From Bacteroidales bacterium (lineage in GTDB: Bacteria > Bacteroidota > Bacteroidia > Bacteroidales > UBA932), in NCBI GenBank assembly GCA_017962925.1, contig JAGCUK010000050.1, positions 1 to 38,158 on the forward strand: a stretch of DNA of 38,158 nt. Reading direction: 5' to 3'. Positions 33,003-38,158 of the stretch are shown piece after piece. Within the stretch, counting starts at the first letter, position 1, and the number at the start of each line of letters is the position of its first letter. The notes under the pieces were generated by a model. It did not search any database. It was not told the DNA's origin and saw only the letters and a list, made by a program, of their open reading frames with translations. A program made the translations under genes and the position numbers.

Positions 33003-33140
33003 ACCTGGGGCGGATTTAGCCTCTGGCGCACCAGGTACCCCGAAGAAAGCCCCCACCTGGGGCGGATTCGGCCTCTGGCGCCCCAGGTACCCCCTAAAAA
33101 CCAGTGACCTGGTGCGAAAACGGTCGTTTTTGCACCAGGT
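33003..33140. repeat. Palindrome array 3: three 34-nt palindromes, period 52 bp
   Basis: Copies lie at 33003-33036, 33055-33088 and 33107-33140, 14 kb from the RAYT that flanks the same family. Ends are ACCTGG(G/T)GCG and GC(A/C)CCAGGT. The third copy has a near-perfect 16-bp stem (AAAACG/CGTTTT inside the ACCTGGTGC/GCACCAGGT arms). The 18-nt spacers differ in sequence (C-rich ends) from the G-rich spacers of arrays 1 and 2, yet keep the length. Confidence 0.93.
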
Positions 33141-33207
33141 TATAGAACAGGCAGCAGGCAATGACCGAGGCGTGGCAGGTAAAACACTGACTCACAGCGA
33201 CATAACA

Positions 33208-33241
33208 AAAGTAGGGTGCCGGAAACTCAGCACCCTACTTT
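33208..33241. terminator. Bidirectional hairpin terminator
   Basis: A perfect 12-bp stem AAAGTAGGGTGC (33208-33219) with GCACCCTACTTT (33230-33241), loop of 10 nt. The T-rich ends on both strands suit termination of both the UDG gene and the minus-strand XRE-ImmA-PIN unit. Confidence 0.7.
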
Positions 33242-33283
33242 AAGCAACTAACTGTATATCAGGGGGTTAAGTGCCACACAAGC

Positions 33284-33429
33284 CTACTTCTCCAACTCAA
33301 AAATCTTTTCCATCAACCGCCATTTCTTGTGGCTGGGCAACGAAGTATCCGCGGTAAAACGTGGAACTGGTGACCAGCAATAAAATCAATTACAACATCC
33401 GCATCAAGGACAATCTTCACTCTATTCAT
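33284..33429 (-). pseudogene. Degraded PIN-domain toxin-like gene
   Basis: An ATG at 33429 overlaps the ImmA stop by 8 bp and opens MNRVKIVLDADVVIDFIAGH, a typical PIN-domain first strand with the conserved Asp (LDADVVI). The frame stops at 33313 after 38 codons, far below the usual 130-170 residues. In another frame the DNA downstream reads PVPRFTADTSLPSHKKWR and then LMEKIFELEK before TAG at 33284-33286, which looks like a genuine protein C-terminus. The gene has therefore lost its middle and its frame. Identity as PIN is from about 20 residues and the tail may be from another protein. Confidence 0.55.
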
Positions 33430-34144
33430 CCCCACCAATCTTTATGTCGTTTAGTAATTCAATAAGATGCCCTTTTGAGATAAGGCCAGTTTCATATAAA
33501 GCCTGGGCTTTAGAAGAGTAGTCCCCAATTACCTTTTCTTTGATCTTAGGTTTCTCAAAGACTTCCGTGCCCAAAGAAAACTCTTTTGCAGCTGGAATAG
33601 GTTGAACTGCGTTCAAAACATCAAAACGATCTTGAGCAAGACCTAGAATCTTGTTAACCCGGACAAGCATTGCCTTATATGAAACGCCAAAATAATCACA
33701 CATCATAATAATGTGTGCAGCATTGACCGTCTTCTTGTTACACTCAATTCTCTGCATAACTTCAACAACCCCGGCCTGAGGAAGAAGAAAATAAGAGGCA
33801 AAAGTGTTTGCATGCCTTTCAATGGGCGACTGTGGATTAATCACATCGCAGGAGTGGACTTTAAACTCTTTTTCATCTTGAACAAACAAGTGATATAATT
33901 CATGGGCAATGGTGAAATTCTGTCTACCCAAAACAATGTCTGAATTAACGAGAATGAAGTTTGTGTCTTTATTGTATTTAAGGCACATCCCACTGAAATC
34001 CGGACTCATTTTAGTAAAAACGGTCAGTATTCCCTGCTTTATAAGAAGCCCCTCCAAGTCAACAGGAAGCCTATTCCCAAGGAAAAATTGATCCCTGAGA
34101 TTATTGGCTTCTTCTTCGATAATATACTCCGCAATTCTGGCCAT
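33422..34144 (-). CDS. ImmA/IrrE-type metallopeptidase
   Basis: The protein has 240 residues. The zinc-protease motif is HELYH in FTIAHELYHLFVQDE (about residues 79-93), preceded by the DFSGMCLKYNKDTNFILVNS strand pattern usual in ImmA/IrrE (DUF955) proteins. ImmA-type proteases cleave a partner XRE repressor in response to a signal. Its ATG overlaps the XRE stop (TAATG) and its stop overlaps the PIN-like start. The order XRE-ImmA-PIN is a recurrent three-gene cassette of the toxin-antitoxin type. Confidence 0.87.
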   Translation of the reverse strand: MARIAEYIIEEEANNLRDQFFLGNRLPVDLEGLLIKQGILTVFTKMSPDFSGMCLKYNKDTNFILVNSDIVLGRQNFTIAHELYHLFVQDEKEFKVHSCDVINPQSPIERHANTFASYFLLPQAGVVEVMQRIECNKKTVNAAHIIMMCDYFGVSYKAMLVRVNKILGLAQDRFDVLNAVQPIPAAKEFSLGTEVFEKPKIKEKVIGDYSSKAQALYETGLISKGHLIELLNDIKIGGDE

Positions 34145-34473
34145 TATCTTTCAATCCTCTGCATTTTGATATAATTCTTTACGATAGATTTAAACTTCGT
34201 TATCTTTCGAAGGTCATCTATAGAGACACCGTCTGTTCTAAAAGCGCAGACAAGTGTATCCTTTAATTGGTCCTCATCCTCTGCAAAAAAGGACACGAGT
34301 TCTACTAGAAAGAAATCACTGAGTTTCTCAAGAATAGTTAAAGGGATGTCAATGTCTTTAGTCTCATACTCGGTATAGGTGGTTCGGCCTATACCGAGGA
34401 CATCGGCAACAGTCTCTTGGCTATAGCCTAATTTTTTTCTGATTGCCTTGATGTTGTTCTGAATTATTCCCAT
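34144..34473 (-). CDS. XRE-family HTH regulator
   Basis: The protein has 109 residues. The XRE helix-turn-helix is IKAIRKKLGYSQETVADVLG, followed by IGRTTYTEYETKDIDIPL. It is probably the repressor of the cassette and the target of the adjacent ImmA protease. The ATG at 34473 is only 22 bp from the left end of an IS21-family insertion, so the original promoter has likely been displaced; expression might now start in the IS end. Confidence 0.88.
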   Translation of the reverse strand: MGIIQNNIKAIRKKLGYSQETVADVLGIGRTTYTEYETKDIDIPLTILEKLSDFFLVELVSFFAEDEDQLKDTLVCAFRTDGVSIDDLRKITKFKSIVKNYIKMQRIER

Positions 34474-34697
34474 AGTTAGGTGTTGTGCGTGTTATGTTGT
34501 TTGATAGCAGCGGATTAAATGTACCCCCTGTAGCACTTTCAAATGTACCGGGTATATCAGAATCAAATGTACCGCCCATAGCGGAAACAAATGTACCGGG
34601 CGTATCACTTTGAAATGTACCACCCGTAGCAGAAACAAATGTACCCCCTGCCGGTATTAACCCGTGCCAGCCGCGGTTAGGCAGGAACTTCAGATAG

Positions 34698-34727
34698 GTT
34701 GCTTTAAGTTTGACAGATGTAACTTTG
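34698..34727 (+). promoter_or_regulatory. istA promoter
   Basis: GTTG (34698-34701), 18 bp, then TAACTTTG (34720-34727) fit the Bacteroidetes consensus, 27 bp before the istA ATG at 34755. Confidence 0.55.
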
Positions 34728-34754
34728 TGGTTAGAAGACAAATACCACAAAGAT

Positions 34755-36314
34755 ATGGCAAACAGAAAAGCAACAATGACGGACATCAGAGTAATCATTC
34801 GAGAGTTCGTTCGAGGAACCTCCTTGAGGGAGATGGAGCGCAAGCTGCATATCAGCCGCACATCTCTTAGGGCTTACCGGGACCGTGCTGAGGCATCCGG
34901 GAAAGCCATGGTTGATCTTCTTAACCTGGAAGACGCCGAGTTAAACGCGATCATGGTCAAAGGTGATGGCCATCGCAGTCGCGATGCTGACAGGTACGCC
35001 TTCATGATGGAAAACGTAGAAGAGTACGCTCTGCAAATGAAGTGGAAGCACATGACCTATGACGGGCTGTATGCTGACTACCAGAAGGCTACGGACAATC
35101 CGTATGGATATACGCAGTTCAAAGCCATCATCCAGGAGTATGAGAAGAACCACGACTACAAGTACCACAATGTCTACGAGCCTGGCCGTGAAATGCAGTT
35201 TGACTTCGCAGGTGATGGCCTATGGATAGTGGACAAGTCCACTGGAGAGGCAGTATCAGCCATTGTCCTTGTATGTGTGCTTCCATACTCAATGCTCAGT
35301 TACGTTACGGCATTGCCAAATGCCAAGATGGAATATCTGTTCCAAGCTTTGTCCAAGGCAGTTGAATACTTTGGTGGCGTTGCTGAGATATCCAAGACAG
35401 ACAACATGCGCCAATGGATCAAAAAAGCCAACAGATACGAGCCTACTCTAAACGAGGCTGCCAGTCAGTGGTGTCTTCATTACGGGACGGATCTGGACGA
35501 ATGCCGTTCTAGAAAACCCCGTGATAAAGGGCCGGCGGAAAGCCTTGTTAATCAGGCCTACAGGTACTACTACAGCCGCATCTGCCGAGAAACGTTCTTC
35601 TCTATTGAAGAACTCAATCGCAAGTTGGACGAGTTGAATGACCTGTACAACAACCGTGACCGTAAGAATAAAACCTATAGCCGTCGGGAGCAGTTCGAAA
35701 AGGAAGAACTGCCATATCTGCTTCCTCTGCCTTCCTCCCGGTTCCTGTTCAAATACGAAAAAGAGATAATCATCAACACCACGTATCACTTCCAGGTGGA
35801 CAAGATCCGCTTCTATAGCGTCCCTTATCAGTATGTCGGTAAAAAGGCCAAAGTTGTATACGATACCGAGACGGTTGAAGTCTGGGTAGACTTTGTCAGG
35901 ATAGCCGCCCACAAGAGGCTATATACGGAAGGATACTCCACCATTGCGGAACATATGCCACCCAACCACCTGGCCTACTTGAAATCCAAAGATATCAATG
36001 CTGCGTACCTGTTGTCCAAGGCCAGTCAAATAGGGCCGAATACCCGGGCATCCATTGACTGCATCTTGAAATCTGCACTCTTTGTTCAGCAAGCCTACCG
36101 GGCCTGCCAGGGCGTTCTTAGACTAGCCGTTCAATATGGCGCAGACCGGTTAGAAGCAGCTTGTCAAAGAATCGAACCCAAGACCGCATCAACATACAAA
36201 CGTATAGAGGCTATACTCAAGAGCAACCTTGATGAGCTTCCGTTAATGTCCTCGAATATGACACCGTACATCCCCGCCAATGACAATGTCCGTGGGGCAT
36301 CCGAATATCAGTAA
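34755..36314 (+). CDS. istA: IS21-family transposase IstA
   Basis: The protein has 519 residues from ATG 34755 (MANRKATMTDIRVIIREF); a TTG at 34710 would add 15 residues. The N-terminal HTH (GTSLREMERKLHISRTSLRA) is followed by the DDE integrase core: first Asp in REMQFDFAGDG, second in SKTDNMRQWI, Glu in KPRDKGPAESLVNQAYRYYY. It binds the 24-bp spaced end repeats and performs strand transfer with IstB. No frame damage is seen. Confidence 0.93.
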   Translation: MANRKATMTDIRVIIREFVRGTSLREMERKLHISRTSLRAYRDRAEASGKAMVDLLNLEDAELNAIMVKGDGHRSRDADRYAFMMENVEEYALQMKWKHMTYDGLYADYQKATDNPYGYTQFKAIIQEYEKNHDYKYHNVYEPGREMQFDFAGDGLWIVDKSTGEAVSAIVLVCVLPYSMLSYVTALPNAKMEYLFQALSKAVEYFGGVAEISKTDNMRQWIKKANRYEPTLNEAASQWCLHYGTDLDECRSRKPRDKGPAESLVNQAYRYYYSRICRETFFSIEELNRKLDELNDLYNNRDRKNKTYSRREQFEKEELPYLLPLPSSRFLFKYEKEIIINTTYHFQVDKIRFYSVPYQYVGKKAKVVYDTETVEVWVDFVRIAAHKRLYTEGYSTIAEHMPPNHLAYLKSKDINAAYLLSKASQIGPNTRASIDCILKSALFVQQAYRACQGVLRLAVQYGADRLEAACQRIEPKTASTYKRIEAILKSNLDELPLMSSNMTPYIPANDNVRGASEYQ

Positions 36315-36345
36315 CCAAAGCTGGCACACATATGAATACAAACAC

Positions 36346-37083
36346 ATGAACACTCAAGAAACCATCCTCCAACTGGAAGATCTAAAACTCAAGGGCATGG
36401 CTGAATGCTATAAAGGGCTCCAGGCTTTGCCGGTAAACGAATGGCCCACATTGGACCTGTTCGTTGCCCGGCTGGCAGAAGCGGAGCGTCAATATCGCAA
36501 CCGGCGCCGGACGGAGTTATACTTGAAAACAAGTAAGCTCCGGTACAACACCGTCATGGAAGATGTCATCTGTTCTGATGAGCGTAATCTCTCAAAAGAG
36601 ATGCTGCTGAAGCTCGCTGACTGCAGCTTCATTGACAGGGCAGAGAACGTGTTGATTGACGGCAAGACCGGTTGCGGAAAGTCCTTCCTGGCTTGCGCCA
36701 TTGGCCGTCAGGCATGCTTCCTGGGACACCGTGTTGAATACTTCTCAATGAACAAGTTCATCGAGCGCATCGCGCTCGCTAAACTTGACGGAAGTCTTCT
36801 GAAGGTGATCAATCGCATCGAACGGAATGACCTCGTCATCTTTGATGACTTCGGACTTCAGCCGCTCGACAATAACTCGCGGCTGGCTTTGCTCCAGATA
36901 CTGGAAGACTGCTACCAGCGCAAATCAGTCATCATCACATCGCAACTTCCCGTTGCCAAGTGGTATGACTACATCAATGAACCAACCCTGGCTGACGCCA
37001 TCATGGATCGCCTCTGCGCTAACGCGCATCGGATAAAACTCAAAGGTGACTCCCTCAGGCGAAATAACCAGAAAAAGAACTAA
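36346..37083 (+). CDS. istB: IS21-family helper ATPase IstB
   Basis: The protein has 245 residues from ATG 36346 (MNTQETILQLEDLKLKGMAE), 31 bp after the istA stop. An upstream ATG at 36280 overlaps istA and is less likely. Walker A is GKTGCGKS and Walker B is LVIFDDFG, with the IstB/DnaC-like C-terminus (SVIITSQLPVAKWYDYINEP). It is the AAA+ regulator that selects targets and stimulates IstA. Confidence 0.93.
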   Translation: MNTQETILQLEDLKLKGMAECYKGLQALPVNEWPTLDLFVARLAEAERQYRNRRRTELYLKTSKLRYNTVMEDVICSDERNLSKEMLLKLADCSFIDRAENVLIDGKTGCGKSFLACAIGRQACFLGHRVEYFSMNKFIERIALAKLDGSLLKVINRIERNDLVIFDDFGLQPLDNNSRLALLQILEDCYQRKSVIITSQLPVAKWYDYINEPTLADAIMDRLCANAHRIKLKGDSLRRNNQKKN

Positions 37084-37186
37084 CTTTGCAGAACCTTAGA
37101 GCAACCACATCTGAAGTGGTACATTTGAATCCGTTACAGACGGTACATTAGAAAACGCTCTGGAAGGTACATTCATTGCGCTATTG

Positions 37187-37408
37187 TCAGAGCACATACG
37201 TTCGTATGTTCGCAACGGTTTTAGTGCCACTAACGATTAAGCCAAGAACAGGAATATCCTTTAGGATTGGGGCGGCTTCCGCAACTTCTAATGCATAATC
37301 CAGCCCAACCTCTCCAGCCTGTGAGAGCGTATCCACAAGATTCCCTGACTCGAATGTTTCGTCGAATGATTGGATAACTGATGTAGTTTTATTCGTTGAC
37401 TCCGCCAT
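37187..37408 (-). CDS. N-terminal fragment of a small unknown protein, 3' end altered by the IS21 insertion
   Basis: The 73-residue frame starts at ATG 37408 (MAESTNKTTSVIQSFDETFE). A GTG at 37417 overlapping the upstream stop is an alternative start. The last residues (YVL) and TGA are supplied by the IS21 end. The hydrophobic segment AAPILKDIPVLGLIVSGTKT resembles the middle of longer Bacteroidales membrane-associated proteins in which the sequence normally continues after NIR. Joining the two IS flanks would read NIRT then TAA, so truncation may predate the insertion. No function can be assigned. Confidence 0.55.
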   Translation of the reverse strand: MAESTNKTTSVIQSFDETFESGNLVDTLSQAGEVGLDYALEVAEAAPILKDIPVLGLIVSGTKTVANIRTYVL

Positions 37409-37413
37409 GATTA

Positions 37414-37644
37414 TCACTGATACTGATTCTTCCTCTTACTCTCCTCCCATAAATACACCAATTTCCCAAACATCTCAACCCTTTCTGGATTCATTTTACC
37501 AGCTTTTAACAGTTTACGGTTGTGCTTCACCCAATTAAGCATCAAATGCTCCTCTATGCGATGTTTAGATGGATTACGTTTGTTCTTCTCAATGAACGTA
37601 ACCACCTCGTGGTATTTCATTTGCCACAATTCGTCTTGAGTCAT
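37414..37644 (-). CDS. Small helicase-associated-domain protein
   Basis: The protein has 76 residues (MTQDELWQMKYHEVVTFIEK). It matches the helicase-associated (HA) domain pattern, with an early Trp, 'K.NKRNPSKHRIEEHLMLNWVKHN' type spacing and a terminal KRKNQYQ, seen in Bacteroidetes as a tail of helicases or as a free small protein. It may bind nucleic acid. Its stop is 5 bp before the ATG of the following gene. No helicase gene is adjacent, so it may be a remnant or a stand-alone accessory. Confidence 0.65.
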   Translation of the reverse strand: MTQDELWQMKYHEVVTFIEKNKRNPSKHRIEEHLMLNWVKHNRKLLKAGKMNPERVEMFGKLVYLWEESKRKNQYQ

Positions 37645-37756
37645 TTCAAAGAGTCAATAAACATCAATCCCCGCCACAGGCCCTGCGTTGTGGCCAAAAC
37701 ACAAAAGAGCAAAAAGCCCAAACCCCTTTTCAAGATTGATTTCAACTTTTCAATCT

Positions 37757-38053
37757 TCATTTTGCACTTTTCACTTCCAAAATTCCTTCCACCTCATGCT
37801 CCACGAACAGGCCTTCTTTGCATTCAAACACCACGCTGCCGCTCTCCAGGCTTACAAGCTTATGCCAGACGCCTTTGGGGATGTCCACGCCGTAACGTCC
37901 TTCCGCAGCACAAAGCACTACGCTTTCCAGCACAGATCCGTCATCATTATAGGTCGTGGAGCGGACCTTTCCTCTCAGCACGACGAATGACTCGTCTTTG
38001 GCAGGATGCCGATGGATAGGTATTTCCGTTCCGGGCTCCACCGCATTCAGCAT
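37757..38053 (-). CDS. WbuC-family cupin protein, N-terminus apparently lost
   Basis: The frame encodes 98 residues from ATG 38053 with the cupin metal motif PIHRHPAKDESFVVLRGKVR and later IPKGVWHKL. WbuC proteins are found in O-antigen and capsule gene clusters; their biochemical role is unclear. The homologous sequence continues upstream of this ATG (GFHQSLEDKCHR is readable) but is cut by an in-frame TAG at about 38090-38092, and a further TAA lies upstream. Family members normally have about 35-40 more N-terminal residues. It is therefore probably a 5'-truncated gene or pseudogene at the edge of the window. Confidence 0.7.
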   Translation of the reverse strand: MLNAVEPGTEIPIHRHPAKDESFVVLRGKVRSTTYNDDGSVLESVVLCAAEGRYGVDIPKGVWHKLVSLESGSVVFECKEGLFVEHEVEGILEVKSAK

Positions 38054-38158
38054 CCGGTGGCACTTGTCTTCCAGCGACTGATGGAAGCCCTATGCCGAGA
38101 TCACACCCAATAAGGCCGATTACAAAGCCAGTATATCTTCCTCCCCCGTGGGTTCATA

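Larger units (their letters stand above)
34495..37196 (+). mobile_element. Complete IS21-family insertion sequence
   Basis: The element is 2702 bp, with 31-bp imperfect terminal inverted repeats (34495-34525 and 37166-37196; 22 of 31 match, ending TGT...ACA). The left end holds six AAATGTACC boxes at an exact 24-bp period (34517, 34541, 34565, 34589, 34613, 34637). The right end has three GGTACATT boxes at 37118, 37142 and 37166, also 24 bp apart. These multiple repeats are typical transposase-binding sites of IS21. istA and istB are intact. No clear target duplication was found. It interrupts a minus-strand gene series (helicase-associated protein, small protein | XRE, ImmA, PIN). Confidence 0.9.

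Noticed and set aside
34517..34645. CRISPR or iteron origin suggested by six AAATGTACC boxes at 24 bp
   Set aside because: Matching inverted boxes lie beyond istB and the set is bounded by terminal inverted repeats, so they are IS21 end repeats.
34487..37204. Target-site duplication flanking IS21
   Set aside because: Flanks GTTA and TACG share at most TA; no 4-8 bp duplication could be confirmed.

Overview
The window looks like chromosomal DNA of an uncultured gut- or rumen-type Bacteroidales bacterium of fairly high G+C. The evidence is the tail of a Na+-translocating NADH:quinone reductase subunit (NqrF), a Bacteroidales fimbrial-type lipoprotein, Bacteroidetes-style promoters (TTTG, about 19 bp, TAnnTTTG), TTG starts without Shine-Dalgarno sites, and many ATGA gene overlaps. 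The genus cannot be fixed from sequence alone.

Layout. (1) 1-1332: end of nqrF, its terminator, then a promoter, a structured leader and a fimbrial-type lipoprotein. (2) 1373-7658 (+): a tightly packed operon of an opine-dehydrogenase-like enzyme, a LicC-like nucleotidyltransferase, an amidohydrolase broken by a one-base frameshift, a LicC-LicA (cytidylyltransferase-choline kinase) fusion and two LicD phosphotransferases. Running toward it (13206-7646, -) are uvrA, a secreted glycerophosphodiesterase, a Stealth-type sugar-phosphate transferase and a GT2 glycosyltransferase. Together these look like a phosphocholine-type (or related amino-alcohol phosphate) surface-glycan decoration locus. (3) 13206-13373: uvrA and tRNA-Asp diverge. 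(4) 17125-13474 (-): a Y-family DNA polymerase and its YolD-like partner, with a secreted beta-helix protein gene between them. (5) 17175-18608: a REP-associated tyrosine transposase (RAYT) flanked on each side by three 34-nt palindromes at an exact 52-bp period. (6) 26782-18686 (-): a sugar-nucleotide dehydratase, a pentapeptide-repeat membrane protein, an arginine-deiminase-like enzyme, carbamate kinase, ornithine carbamoyltransferase and a GH29 fucosidase fused to a HAD phosphatase. (7) 26873-27955: a second, paralogous RAYT with its own palindrome family (51-bp period). (8) 28009-30856: AlkD, an EamA transporter and an Fe-dependent alcohol dehydrogenase. (9) 30868-38053: a defence/mobile region of lower G+C, with an MqsRA/Panacea-type toxin-antitoxin pair, a uracil-DNA-glycosylase-like gene followed by a third 52-bp palindrome triplet, an XRE-ImmA-(degraded PIN) cassette, a complete IS21-family element inserted upstream of that cassette, small accessory genes and a truncated WbuC cupin gene.

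The most unusual content is the small-repeat biology. There are two RAYT paralogues, each next to a different helically phased palindrome family. There is also a third, 67-nt palindromic element inserted in frame three times inside uvrA, twice in one orientation and once in the other, so that both strands are translated. This resembles the Rickettsia palindromic elements in behaviour, and I know of no description of it here.
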